From contig NC_079495.1 of NCBI RefSeq assembly GCF_030052815.1, positions 41,917,651 to 41,981,650 on the forward strand: 64,000 nucleotides of DNA, written 5' to 3'. The DNA is from Hevea brasiliensis. Taxonomy: Eukaryota; Streptophyta; Magnoliopsida; Malpighiales; Euphorbiaceae. The first letter of the stretch is position 1; every line of letters starts with the position of its first letter. The notes beneath the pieces are model-generated. The model was given only the letters and a program-made list of their open reading frames with translations. It ran no database searches and was not told where the DNA came from. Below are positions 23,635-36,709 of this stretch, one piece after another. Both the position numbers and the translations under genes were made by a program.

Positions 23635-25586
23635 GGAAAATTCCTAAATCAAAGTTGAATTTTTGTTTCCTAAGTTTCTAAAACATTTTGGCTCATCCCA
23701 ATTAGAGTTCTCTAGTAGGAGATATGATATAAATACTGTTCTAGGGTCAAGTGGCTATGTAGTTCAATTTCAAAATTTGGAATACTGGTCCTAGCAAATT
23801 AACCAAGTTCCATTAGGTTCTGGATTTTGGTCAAAACACCAAAATTGTAGTTTTAGGTCTTATAGAGATTTTGGCTTTGGATTCACTGCATTTGCAGTTT
23901 TGTGGTTTGAGTTATGGCATTTTTGCCAAAACTGGTCGGGTAGGTCAAAGTCCAGAATTTTTTGTCAGGTTCTGGTTCTAGTTAGAATTGTTGACCTAAA
24001 TTAATCGGGTGAATTGGTTGGGTTAGAGTCAGAATTGGGCTCTATGTTCCTCCTGAAAAATGTGCTCCTATGTCAAAACTTTTCATTGGTTCAAGAATCA
24101 AGTCATTCTGACCTTCCTAGAGTGAGTTATGCCCATTTGAACATTTACTGTTCATATGATCATCTTTCCAAGTCCAGCAAGTGGTTACCCATATTCAAGC
24201 CAATTTTAGGTCATGTTAGGTTCGGTTTCTGGGTAGGATCTCTACATGAAAAATATATCTTTATGTCCTAAGTTTTATCTCCAATTGGCCTCACACTAAT
24301 TGGAGCAATGTGGCTCTACTTATGGCCACATAACCACACTAGACTCAAGGTCCAGAATTCCCTGCACAAAAATTCAACACTTCCAATTTTAATTCCACCC
24401 AACTACCAAGCTTCAATCACATTTATAGCACTTCAAATAGTCAATAAATGGTCTCAATAATGTCAATTTCAAGCCATATCACAAAATCTCCAATTTAGGT
24501 CAAAACCCTAATTTCCATAATCCCAATTCTTGCTACCACATGCAAATCAACACATACATCATGTATTTCATTTTATCCAAGCTAAAATTTAAGTTTCAAT
24601 TCAATTAAACACAACATCTCTCACTTTCCTAAGCTGACAGAAATTGAGATCTTTCAATTATTCATCATTTTCTTTCAATTTCATATAATTTTAATTGCAC
24701 TAACCTCACTTGTGACCAAATCTTGACTTGCTAAACTTCAAGTTTCCCTTCAATTCTTGGCTGCCAATGGCTTCCTCAAGGTGTAGGATCAATTTTTAGT
24801 AAAGGGACTTAGGAGTTTGGGAGTGGAACAACATGGGAAATCAAGCTTTGAAGCTTGAAAATGGTAAAGGCTCTTTATCTATGGTGATTCGGCCAAATGA
24901 AGCAAGGGAAGAAGATGAGGCTTTTTAATTAATGTAATTTATCTTATGTATTTATATTTATCCTAATATAATTAAAGTAAATTTTAATGATGTCATTTTG
25001 TCATCATGCTTAAATCATGCTTAGGTCATATGAGGTAAGGCTTATGTCATAATTCAATTTCATTTTTCTTTTCTTTCTTTTCCCTTTTCCACTGCACAAA
25101 TTCATGATTTTAATTTATTTTAAATGTTTTGTTCTCACTCTTTTTTATTGACATTTAGGTTAAAATTCAACACTGAGGGTGAAATGACCAAAATGCCTTT
25201 CGTTATGTTCATCGAGTTTTAATTGTCTTTACCGATTAGCATAAATTTTCTTGTATCTCCTTGACATTTTTATTGTCATTAATCCTCATAAATCCTTCAA
25301 TTTAGTCCCAAATATTTATCTCACAGGGTTTCCCCACGAGTCTGGGGTTGGCAACTACATTCACATTTGCTTCTCGATAGGGTTACCCATCGCCGAAACC
25401 TCGGCTCCTTTAACCTATTAGCATTTCACTTCTTTTATATATTTTTTATTTTACTTGGTCTTTATTCAATCAATTTATGTCTCCTCACTCTAGTTTGAGT
25501 GTAGTTCCATACATCCTGATGATCCGAACAGACGTTAGTCATCAAAACAGTAGAATGTATGGACTATCTAAAGTGAGGGTATTACA
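23635..25586 (-). mobile_element. Minus-strand LTR fragment, 5' 1.95 kb
   Basis: It ends on the plus strand with AAAGTGAGGGTATTACA, the reverse of a TGTAATACCCTCACTTT start. In reverse it runs through LTR modules (GAGTTATGGC near 23910, GAGTTATGCCC near 24123). The left part is displaced by the LTR ending at 23634. To the right lies a plus-strand LTR with no 5' end, so this element was inserted in that LTR. Confidence 0.75.
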
Positions 25587-27726
25587 AAAGGTCCAACATT
25601 GATAAAAAAATGAAATTAATTAAGTTAATGAAGTGATATTAGCTTCATTAATTATGATTAAGATAATTAAATTTATTAGTCAAACCTAATGATTATCAAT
25701 GTCCAAATAATTACAAGTTTGCCATTCCCTATAATTACTAGCTTGCTATTAAGTAATTAATTAATATAAATATCAAAAAGAAGAGACAAAAATTAACATT
25801 TCATCTTCTTCCTTCCTCTTATGCTATCCCAACACCCTCACCATTCCTCCATTGATACTTCAATTCAAGTTCCAAGACCCATGATTTCTTCCATAAATTC
25901 CATAGGAAATCAAAAGAAAACCTAGCAACAAGCCCTAATTTGAAGAAAGCAAGTCAAGATTCAAAGAAAATTGGAAGATTAGTGAAGGAAGTAATTCAGT
26001 TTGGGGAAGAACAAGTAGGGGAAATCAAAGTTTGAGGAATTGAAGGTGGATTAGAACTTGAAAATCAAGGTTAGTGCTAAGAATTTCCATTGGTTTTGAA
26101 AGTTGTTACCAATTAAGTTGGGGTTTTTTTATGCAATTAGGGTTTTTATGGTGTGAAGCTTATTTAATGCTCTCATGGTTAGATTATGATTATTTAATGT
26201 ACATTTTTTAAGAAACATTAAAGATTTGTTGAGGAAATTAAGTGAATTGATGTGGTGTCTTAAGTGTTAAATCTAGATAGCTTGAGTCTAGTGAGGTTAA
26301 AAGCACATAACTTGAGCTACATAACTCCAAATGATGTGAAACCAATGGGAAATGAAAGCTAAGACAATATACTAAAACTTTCATGAAGCAAACTTGCCTT
26401 GAAAATGACCAAAAGATACCTAAATTAGGGTTAAAATCTAGTAATGCAAAATTAGAACCTAAAAAATTGACCAAATGAATAGTATGTACTAAATTGAGCA
26501 TAACTCACCCTACAAAACTCTAAATTGGGTAATTCTTAAACTTGTGTAATTCTGAGACACAGGGGAACAATTCATATGAAGATCATAATGCTAAATTATG
26601 AATGTAACCTATCCAAAATTTCTTAACAAAGTGAGTCTAGAATTCTGCCTGGATTCTAAAACTGACCTGAAACCAGAGAAATTGTCACCTGAACAGTTTT
26701 TGCAAAATGACCATAACTTAAGCTACACAAATGCAAATGGCATGATTCTAAAGCCAAAATAAACCTAAGACATAGGCCTAAAATTTCTAAGTTTTGACCC
26801 AGACCTAATTCTTAGGGTAAAATGGTTGAAATTTTAGAGTAATTCAGAATTTCAAACTAAAATTCCTGCAACTCAGCAATTCTACCCTGTGACCATTGTA
26901 TGATAATCAAGGCATAACTTCCTTTGTCCATCTCCAATTGAGGTGCTACAAAATGATTTCGAAACTTAAGAAGAAGGCATAAAACTTTGCTTTAGAAAAT
27001 TGGTACAAATTATGGATGTAAAATGCTTGGATATTCAGTGCAAGTTCAGGTAAAAATCTGGAAAAACTTGAAATTGCAGGATAAGGCACCCCGGAATAGT
27101 ATTTGGTATTTTGGCCATAACTAATGATCTAGACCTCCAAATTGAATGATTCAAAATGATAATTAAATCTAAGACATATAGGAACAACTTTCATGAGGAC
27201 CAATTTGATAAATTATGACTAGAACTATATTGAAATTGAGTTCTAATGATAGGTTCAAATTCTGCCCTGTATCTAGAATAGTTAGAATGTGCAGCATCTT
27301 AGGAATTTCACTAGGAATTTAATTGGTTAGCTATTAGTGGAAGTTTGAATAAGTATTGAAACTTTTAAAATTGTGTATTTCAGTGGAGAAGAGGACTTAA
27401 AAGTAAAGGGAGAATTAAGTCAAAGAAAAGAGACTAAAATAAGGTTTGTGCACAATTCTAGTTTTCTTGTGTTTTAAAATTTCAAATGTGAATTTCCTCT
27501 GTATTTGAGAATTATTTATATTGTTTTGATAATATTTTTAATGTTGAAAAGAATTTGTAATTGTGTTAAAAAGGTGAACGTTTGGCCATTGATTTTATTA
27601 TAGCAAAGGGGTGGCCGAATGTATGTGATTTAGAAGTGTTTGTGGAATTGATGTGTTACCAACCACATATCATGATTTGTAATAATTTGAAATCTCTATT
27701 GTTTTGAAATGTCCATTGTTTGAATG
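25587..27726 (+). mobile_element. Plus-strand group 1 LTR fragment with five modules
   Basis: It lacks both LTR ends. A TATAAATA sequence (25765-25772) precedes the pyrimidine-rich leader. A donor-like AAG|GTTAGTG lies near 26070, an acceptor TATTTCAG near 27383, and TTGTGCACAA at 27446-27455. Five CATAAC modules at 26306, 26499, 26712, 26913 and 27116 form the longest plus-strand array in the window. It is cut at the right by the LTR starting at 27727. Confidence 0.75.
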
Positions 27727-30587
27727 TGTGACATCCTCACTTTAGATAGTCCATACATTCTACTGTTCCGGTGACCAATGTTTGTCTGAATAGCTAGAAT
27801 ATCTGGAACTATATTTAGACTAAAGTGAGGAGTCATAAATAATGCAAATACTGATAAAAAAATTAAGGAAAAATTTAAGCAATGAAATGCATTAAGGTTA
27901 AATGAGCCGTAGTTCCAGCGATGAGTGACCTAACAGGAAGTGACTATAAAGACAGTTGCTGACCCTAGACTCGTGGGAAACCCTGTGAAATAATTTTTGG
28001 GACTCCAGTGAAGAGTTATTGAGCCTTAGATAGCAATAGCATACCAAGAAAATGTTAAGAAAATTTTCTAAGTCGGTACAGACTATTTTAGCTTATTAAG
28101 CTAAATGAAGGGCATTTTGGTAATTTTACCTTCAGAGATGATTTTTGACCAACTTGTCCATTTAAGTAAGTGAGATCCATGTCCTAAAATATGAATAAAT
28201 ATTGCTAAAAATTTAATTAAAAATAAGTAAAAGACAGAAGAAAAGAAAAGAAAAGAAAATGAAATTAAATTAGGATTATGACATCATGCATGATGCAATT
28301 AAAATCCCTAACCAATCAAAATGAGATAACCATCTATGAAAAGGATAAAATCAATTAATTAAAACCAAAAATTGATTCATCTTCTTCATTTGAAACCTCT
28401 TGGCCGAACCACTCTTCATTTTTAGAGACTCCACCATTGTTCAAGCTTCAAAGCTTGGTCTTCCTCCATTCTCACCCCAAAAGCCCTAGGTCCCTTTACT
28501 AAAACTTACACCCACACCTTGTAGAAGTGTTTGGCTGCCAAGATTTGAAGAGAAAATGAAGTTTAAAGCTTAGGAAAATTCTGCTCACAATGTTAGTGCA
28601 CTATCCAAGTCTTCTTTCTTCTATAAGTGTTGTAAGTGTGCTAAACTAAGTTGAAATCTTATGGAATTGAAAGAATATGATAGGGAACTGAAAGATTAAT
28701 TTTCGGCAGCCATGAGAGGGTTAGGGTTTTGATGGTTTAGTTATAATTAAACTTGTATATTAATGTTAATTGATGTATATGTGTTATATGAGATTTATAA
28801 AACTTATAAGTTAGGGTTTAGTATGAAAATTGGAAATTTGATGATATGTTGATAAATTGATGTTGTTGAATCAATTATGGACTATTTGAAGTGTATGGAA
28901 TGTGATTTGAGGTTGGTAGTAGTGTTATGTTTATGCAGGATTTTTTGGACCTTGAGTCCAGTTTGGTTTTTAGGCCATAAGTAAAGTTGTGTTACTCCAA
29001 TTGGTGTGTGGCCAATTGAAGATGAAACTTAAGACGATTTGCCACATTTTTTTATGAAGAGACCCTACTCAGAAAATCAATCTAGAGTAACCTAAAAATT
29101 GCCTAAATCTAGGTAAACAAAATCTAGACTTGGAAAATGACCAAATGAACAGTGTTTGTTCAAATGGCCATAACTTTGTGTAGAGAGGTCCAAATAACCT
29201 GATTCTTTAACCCATGGAAAGCTTAGACAATGTAGAACAACTTTCATGAAGAAGAAACCCAAATTCTGACCATAACTAATTTAAATTGCTAGCCAAAATT
29301 AGGACACCAAAACTGCTAGAAGCCAAAAGTGCCCAAAATTCTGGACATGACCAATCCAGACAGTTATAGTAATTTGACCATAACTTGAGCAATAAAACTC
29401 CAAATGGAGTGATTAAAAAAGGGAATTAAAGTAGAGACATAAAGGAACAACTTTGATGGAAAAAGTTTAGCCAAATTCTCACTGTAGATAGGTCCAATGG
29501 AATAGTAAACTTAGGTGACCAAAACTAAAAATTTAGAAATACATCTAGGGAACTTTAAATTTCAATTGGCTACTAATGCCAACAAATTTTGACCCCAAAA
29601 TGTGGTATGACTATTTATTTAAAATTTATATATCTAGTAATTATGAAAAAGTTAATATTTTGAATGAATAGTAATGTGAATAGTAACTACCATAACTTAT
29701 AAGAAGTATAATAAATTAGAAAAGCCATTATAATTGTTAAGTATGAAATGTGATTAATAAAATTTGTGATTTTTGAATATGAGTGACCCTAAAACATAGA
29801 AGAATGCTTTGAGTACAATGGTACATGAGAATAATTGATGTGAATTATGATCAATATGGAGGATATAATGAATGTATAAATTATGATGAATGCATAAACT
29901 ATGTATAATTGTGATTTAGGAATTTATACTTCTACTAGGAACATAATTTAATGTTATAAACTATAATTGGATCTTGTGATGAAATAATGAAATAATAAAA
30001 TATATTAATACTTAATGGTACTATTGTACTCATGTATTGCCTAGACATGTGTGTCAGATTGGATAGATTGGCATGCCAATAGGAGATTGTTTGAGCAATG
30101 CTGCGTAAGGCTTTATGCCCGCATTCATGGCTTGTATGCCCGCATTCATGGCTTGTATGCCCGTTTATTCGTTACATAGCTTTTTAGCCATATTGATTGC
30201 ATACATGATTGATGTTCTGTATTTCACATCCCACGATATGACGACCCGAGACACCACGGTGTCCAGTGCTAAGGACTTGCTTATCCAGTTTAGTGAGCCT
30301 GCCATAGGTTACTTAGGCAGTGAAATTTATTGAAATAAGTTAAGAATATTAGTAATTAAAAATATTAGAAATTAAATACATGAGTAAGAAGACCAGAAAT
30401 AAATTAGATTAGCTCTAAGAATTTATTTATTTATTAGGACTTGAAATGAACTAGATTAGTTATAAAAATTTTAATTATTATGAAATGATCTAAGATAACC
30501 TAGAAAGTATTGAGGAAGTGATAAAAAGATTAGCAAAAGAATTATAACTTAAATAAACATTACAGATGTATTTTACATAATAATATG
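27727..30587 (+). mobile_element. Plus-strand group 2 LTR, 3' end lost
   Basis: Starts TGTGACATCCTCACTTTAG, a decayed TGTAACACCC start, and is collinear with the LTR at 39262 for about 2.86 kb. It has modules at 28976, 29169 and 29379, TTGGCATGCCAA (30068-30079), and a CACCACGGTG-type palindrome near 30252. It breaks off near 30587 at a junction with minus-strand LTR sequence that is not an LTR end, so the junction looks like a deletion. Confidence 0.8.
30114..30163. repeat. 21-bp tandem repeat in the LTR
   Basis: Two full copies and part of a third copy of TATGCCCGCATTCATGGCTTG. Similar CATGGCTTTATGCCC units occur in the LTR at 39262 (about 42030-42110). The open frame at 30115-30333 is only a reading through this repeat. 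Confidence 0.85.
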
Positions 30588-30963
30588 TCTTATTGCACTC
30601 GAGGCAAAATTTCAGGTTATTATGAGTTGTATAGACCAAGATATGTTCAATTTACTAAAGCTGGACAGATTGCACCTTTGGTGCAAAATTTGGTCAATTT
30701 CTCAATTTTTGTGTGCTAGATTTGTCTAGCTTAAAGTCCTATTTCTCTTGGTACTATTCCCTTCAATTCATTTCATTAGTCAACCTATAATGTTGACCCT
30801 TGATGCACTCTACGTGAGTTAATTCTAATGTTACCAATATGTCACATTTTATAGCCCTTTAGTGTTGGTATATGTTACCAATTTCATTTCCAAGTGTATT
30901 GCATTTTATTGCAATTTACCGGATTTCGGTGTACTATTTTCACCTAGCCGGACGACCTAGTTC
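30588..30963 (-). mobile_element. Minus-strand LTR fragment
   Basis: Resembles, in reverse, LTR sequence such as 59300-59560 (GACGACCTAGTTCC, CCTTGATGCACTC). The first 120 bp (a GACCAAGATATG module) is out of order relative to the rest, so this may be two pieces. The right edge at TAGTTCC abuts minus-strand LTR sequence that has lost its terminal ~100 bp. Confidence 0.55.
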
Positions 30964-33278
30964 CTTACAAGGGATTTTAAAAACATTTTCTTACTTTTTA
31001 ATAGAAGTGTAAAAACTAGTTCAAATTTTTGTCTAATTTATTTTTATGAAATTTTTGGAAAAATTTCGACAGAGTGCCGTCTATATTTGAGAAAAACAGT
31101 TCTTCAAATACCTGTAAAAACACTTCCAATATTTCTTTTTCATCAAACTCACTACTACCTCAACATAGATTTAACATCATTTCTCAATTCATTTGTGATA
31201 AAAAAAAAATATACTCAATAATTTCATTCATTTTTCATTAAAGTAAAAACAATTTACATTCATCAACCAAACTTTACATTAGCAAATCCAAAATGATATT
31301 ATTATAACTTTATACAACTGCTCATGACCAGTTTTTACATATACATACAGTTACATACATAAATATAAACATTAGATTCAGGGTATAAATTTATACTCGA
31401 CAAAACTTCAGGGAAGGTGGCTCCACGATCCTCAGCAGCTCACTCTACTGCTCCTCTAGTCTCTATATCTGCGACAGTAATAACAACCATCGCTGAGTAC
31501 TATGACTCAGTGGTACACAACATACTAAAATATATTTGTGCAGAATTTAAATCATATTTATTAAAAAACTAAACTGAATATGAGAAATAAATACGAAACA
31601 TGATTTATAAGTTTTTAATCCAAACAATTTCATTTCGAAAGTCTCAAAACAAATATCATCAAAACACACAGTTATAACATGTCACTCAAAACAATAATCA
31701 TCTTAATAGCCAGAGGCTTATCAGAAGTCACATCATAAGGCTAGCTAGCTCAAATATATGAATATCCATTCAATTTCTTCTTTTACTGGCACACACCTCA
31801 AGACTTCAGCCAGAGAAGGAATCAAAATTCGAAACTAATTTGCCCCACTAATCATGCTAGTGAGGCATTCAAATATATGGTCATGACACTGTGGTTTCAA
31901 AACTATCTTAATAATTTATCAAACATTTATTGCCATTTCAAACACATACAAGTAAACTTTTAACAATTTAAGTCAAAAGCATAATAAACATTTCAATACA
32001 ATTAAGTCACATTTCATTCAAAACAATTTGTAGAAGAAAATTTACAGAAATTCTATGTTGTGCACAAACCTTAAGCGAGTTGCCTCTTGGCCTTGACTCG
32101 ATGCCTCGGGTTCTTTCCCGGTATTCTTTTCAACTGAAACACAATTTCACAGTGTATCAGTATCATAATTTATCATAAATCCAAAAATGAATTCAAATCT
32201 ACTTATATCAAGCTTAAATATGCTAAACTTGACGTTCTTTAAAATTTGTATTTCGGGGTTACTATTCACGATACTATTCAAGTCAATTTGTTGACTTTCT
32301 AATGCTTAATAGGTATGGGAATTCTAATTTCACCCACATACCACATTTTGGTTACTTAATTTGTTGGTTTTGGTTGTTTTCTCAAATTTTAAGTCTTTTA
32401 GGGACAAATTTCAAATTTTCAGTTTTAGTGTCCTGTTTTGTACTGTTCCATTGGTCATGTTGCTGTTAGAGTTTGGCTAAGTTTTCTTCATAAACGTTGT
32501 TCCTTATTGTCTTAAATTTATTTCCCTTTTTGAATCACTCCATTTGGAGTTTTGTAGCCCAAGTAATAGCCATTTGAACATGGCTGGCTGGATTGGTCTA
32601 ACCTAGATTTTTTTGGCACCAACTTGGTTCTGGCAGTTTTAGGTCACTAAATTTGGGTGGCTAAATGACTTGGTTAAGTGCATAATTTGGACTTGTGTTT
32701 GTCATAAAAGTTGTAGGACTATGTCTCAGCTTACTACTGGTAAAATTTCAGATCATTTGGACCTGTCTAGCCCAAGTTATGGCCAAATGAATAAATACTG
32801 TTCATTTGATCATTTTTGTACAGGTCAGTTTGCCTAATCTAGATTTGGCCAATTTGTTCACTAAGTTATAGTCACTTTCTGGGCATGATTCCTAAATGAA
32901 AAATGTGCCATTTTGTGTCTAGTTTCATTCCCAATTGCCTCACACCAATTGGGTTGGTAAATTTTCAGTTTTGATCCTAAAAGGGACTTAGGACATACTG
33001 CCTGCAGATTGACCCTAACCAATCCGAATTTAAACTTGTTTCCAACAATTCATACACTCCACAAATGGTCACAATTGACCATTTCTCAACTTAAATAAGG
33101 TCAATAACATCATTTGGCCAATTCTTAAATTTTTCTTCAATTTTTCACATGCTCAAAACCCTAACTTCACACAAAGCTCAATCTAATGCAATTTAAAGTG
33201 TGTATTCTTGTTCTACACACCTAATTCACCTCAAATAGCCATTCAAAACCATCACACTCATTCCTAACAAACCCTAAC
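30964..33278 (-). mobile_element. Minus-strand group 1 LTR, 3' half (left of the solo LTR)
   Basis: Starts at TTACAAGGGATTTTAAAA, about 100 bp inside the normal 3' end, so the terminal TGTCACACC block is deleted. It carries the reverse hairpin pair (31471-31510), TTGTGCACAA (32058-32067), and modules near 32563 and 32773. It continues after the solo LTR at 37320 and ends at 38343. Confidence 0.8.
31471..31510 (-). other. Conserved double hairpin, group 1, minus strand
   Basis: CTGAGT (31493-31498) pairs with ACTCAG (31505-31510). GCGACAG (31471-31477) pairs with CCATCGC (31487-31493), including G-U pairs when read as minus-strand RNA. Same layout as 36669-36706. Confidence 0.7.
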
Positions 33279-34147
33279 TGTAACACCGCTAAGTTCGGTA
33301 GTGCATTCTCATCGTTTCCAAAGGACTGTTGTCCTGGACAGCTAGGATGCCTAACTACACTTCGATATGAGTGAGGAGACATAAAATAATGAAATACAAG
33401 AAAAGAAAATACAAGAAAAACAAAGGAAAAATAATAGCAAAGAAATGTAACCAAGTTAAGTTAGCCGAGAACCCTAGCGATGGGTGATCAGATCGGAAGT
33501 CGCGATGGATCGTTGACTAGCCCTGGACCGCTGGGAACCCTGAAAAATATTTTTAGGACTTAGATAAATGTCTATTGAAGTATAAATACCATTAGAAATA
33601 TCAAAAAAAAAATTTAAATAATTAGTACAAAGAAAAGTGAGAAATCGAAAAACGGACAAAACCTGGTGTTACCGAAAAATCGGGAATGCAACCCGAACAG
33701 GGGCATTGTGGTCATTTGACATCCTGAGTTGTCTTTTGACCTAAATGTTCATTAAAAACACATGATATTACACTTGGAAAATGTCATGAAAAATTAATTT
33801 AGTGGTACCTAATGTAAATAGAAAAAATGGAGGTTAAATGGAGTAATTATCAATTAAAACATATAATATACTTTAATTAAGGTGAGTGGACCACTATGGG
33901 AATTAAATTAACATCTTATGGGCAGGTGTACTTCCACTAAACATCATCTTCTTCATTTCTTTCATCCAAGCCGAAATGAAACCTTAGAAATCCACCATTG
34001 CTGCATTTGATTCAAGCTTCATCATCTCCTCCATTTCACCTCCAAACACCAAAGTTCCTTCACTAATCTTGATCCCCACCTCACAAGGAAGAAGTAGATA
34101 CCAAAATCAAGGGAGTTTAGTGAAGATTTAACAAGCCTCATCAATAG

Positions 34148-35591
34148 GTAAGTTTGAGTTTTTGATTGTTGCTTTGTTAAAGCTTGTAAGGATGTTATGG
34201 GTGTTTGATTTATGGAGAAATTTTTGAGGTTTGATGTTGAATGGGGATGTGTACTTTTGGCAGCCATGGAAACACTTTGAAGGCAGTTTATTTTTGCTTG
34301 TAAATGGTGAATTCAATGATTGATTAAATGTATATTGTGTAGGAAATTGTTTGGGTGATGTATACTTAGTATATGTAAATGTGAATTGAAATTTGAAGCT
34401 TAGAAATTAATGGAATGTAAAGGTACCATTGCAGCAGGTTGTTAACTCTTGAAGAATGCTGGAAATCATGATTGGTTTATGGTATATTAATGTTGAATTA
34501 TGTTGGATGTTATGGCAGTTTGAGTGTATGTATGATGGTGTGAAGTTGGACATGTAAAAGTGTTATGGTTAGGTGCTTGAATTGTTGTAAATTAAGTTGA
34601 CAAATTCTGCACTTTATGGTGTATGTTGAATATGGTTGTAAGCTGCCAAAATGATGTATAATGTGTTGTAAATTATGTTTAGGTCATGATACAACCATAA
34701 TTGACTTGAATATTGAATTTGGTAAGTGTTAGGAGTGATCCTTGATGTGTATGAAAGAAATGCAATAAAGCAGTTTGTGTTTTAGGCCTATAACTTTAAG
34801 TGTGTAGCTCCAATTGGTATGAGACCAATTGGAGGTGAAACTAGGCACAAAATGTGCCAACTTTCATGAAGAAAGCTTGCCAAAATTCTGCTTGCAAGGT
34901 AGCTTTAAAAATAACCAAATCCGGATTAAGTGCAAATAAGGCCTGAAAATTGACCATTTGGGCAGCAGTTAGTGTTTAGGCCATAACTCACTTAAAACAG
35001 GTCCAATTGACCTAAAATTTTTGACCATGAATAGTTAAGACCCATATCTACAAGTCTTATGAAGACACCAAAGCCCAGAAATGACCATAAGCAAGTCAAA
35101 AAGCTTGCACAATTTCCAGTCCAAAAACTGGCCGAACCAAAATTGACCTAAAATGACATAAAGTGACCAATTTTGATGTATTTTGACCAGCAATAGTAAA
35201 ATGACCATAACTTGGTTTACATAACTCAGAATGACCTGAAATTTTGCCCTGCGTGCAATAAGACATAGATCTATAAGTTTGTAGTTTTGACCGAAACCCG
35301 AAAACCTAGGGAACTAGGTCGTCCGGCTAGGTCTAACTAGTATCCCTAATCCAAAGAAATTGCAAGAAAATGCAAGATACATGGAAATGAATTTGGTAAC
35401 ATGAACCAACCCTAAAAGACTATTGAATGTGACATATTAGTAACATTAAAACCGAATTTACCTAGAACGCATTGAGGGTCGACATATTAGGTTGATTAAG
35501 GAAATAATAGAATTCGATAAATTAATTATTGAACCTTATTCTTATAGACAGTTTAAATGAGTACTGAAACACTTCAAATTGTGTTTCTCAG
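34148..35591 (+). other. Candidate leader intron 1 of the solo LTR
   Basis: GTAAGTTT donor and TGTTTCTCAG acceptor, 1,444 bp. The matching sites sit at 4954/6224 and 43781/45232 in other LTRs. The module array lies entirely inside this interval. Inferred from consensus only; no transcript evidence. Confidence 0.45.
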
Positions 35592-36668
35592 TTAGCAAAG
35601 ACTCAGAAAAGGGGAAGGAAACACTGAGTCAGAGCCAAGAGACAGTTATCATAGGTTTGTGCACAACTAGTTTTTAACTGATTTTGTTTTGAATATTTCA
35701 TATGATTAAATGACATACTTTTCTTATGTATTATGTTTAACAAGCATTGGATTTAATTCAATGATTATTGAAAATTGTTATAGTATGTATGAATTTAGCT
35801 TTGTGAAATGGTATTTCCACAAGCATTAAGCATTGTTATGGATTGAATAAATTATGTTTTGGAAAATTGTGATAGAAAATGTTTTGAATTGTGATGGTAA
35901 TTTTTATGGAAAAATGCAAATTTATGATTTGAATTATGATGAGCATAAAAATTATTGGATATTGGAATTGAATTTGAATCGAATTATATTGTGATTTATG
36001 CTCACTAAAAGGATTGTGATATTGTTTTATATCTCACTATAGATGCTTGACTAGGTTATTACCCGTCTCTCTCATTTGTTGAGAAGACAATGGAGTTAGT
36101 TGTGTTTTGATTACCATGGTACGCGTAATGCACTTAGATTTTCCTCCGATTTGAGGTTAGATCTAAGTTTTTTATCGTTATGGCCCTTGCGGAAGATTCA
36201 TTATTGTGATGGTATCAGGCACGATGATTCGACCTCCCGACCATAGGAGTTAGAATCGATTCGACCTCCCAACCATCGGGAGTTAGAATCGATTCGCCTC
36301 CCCGACCATAGGGAGTTAGAATCACATCGAATATGGCCCTTTCGGATTAGTCTTGCATAGTTACTGAGATAAAGAATGATTTTTGAGATACATCATGGTT
36401 TTTGAGATACAGAATGGCTTTTGAATGGTAAAGAATTGTGATTTCCATTATGATTTATGTATAATTGATTTTGTTGGAATTACCTAAATGGTTAGTTATG
36501 ATTTGATAAATTGAATTTCATGATCGAAGTCATTTTATACAAATGATTCGCATTATTGGCAATGAATATTTTGATTTTTGGAATTTGATGAGTATTCGAT
36601 TTCCAAATTATTTATCAGAATTTTGTCAATGTATATTGTACTATGTTTTAAATTATAGTTGTGCACCA

Positions 36669-36706
36669 CTGAGTTCACCACTCAGCGATAGCTTTGTATG
36701 CTGTCG
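36669..36706 (+). other. Conserved double hairpin, group 1 reference copy
   Basis: CTGAGT (36669-36674) pairs with ACTCAG (36680-36685). CGATAGC (36686-36692) pairs with GCTGTCG (36700-36706), with one G-U pair. The stems abut without a spacer, and CAG|GTAAG follows at 36707-36714. GTGCACCA precedes it. Confidence 0.8.
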
Positions 36707-36709
36707 CAG

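Noticed and set aside
26306..27116. Regularly spaced repeats that could suggest a CRISPR-like array
   Set aside because: Blocks are long, diverged and LTR-internal in eukaryotic DNA. No short identical repeats with unique spacers and no cas genes.
30588..30710. Insertion boundary of a new element at the end of the 27727 LTR
   Set aside because: No TG/CA LTR terminus at the junction; better read as a deletion or rearrangement between LTRs.
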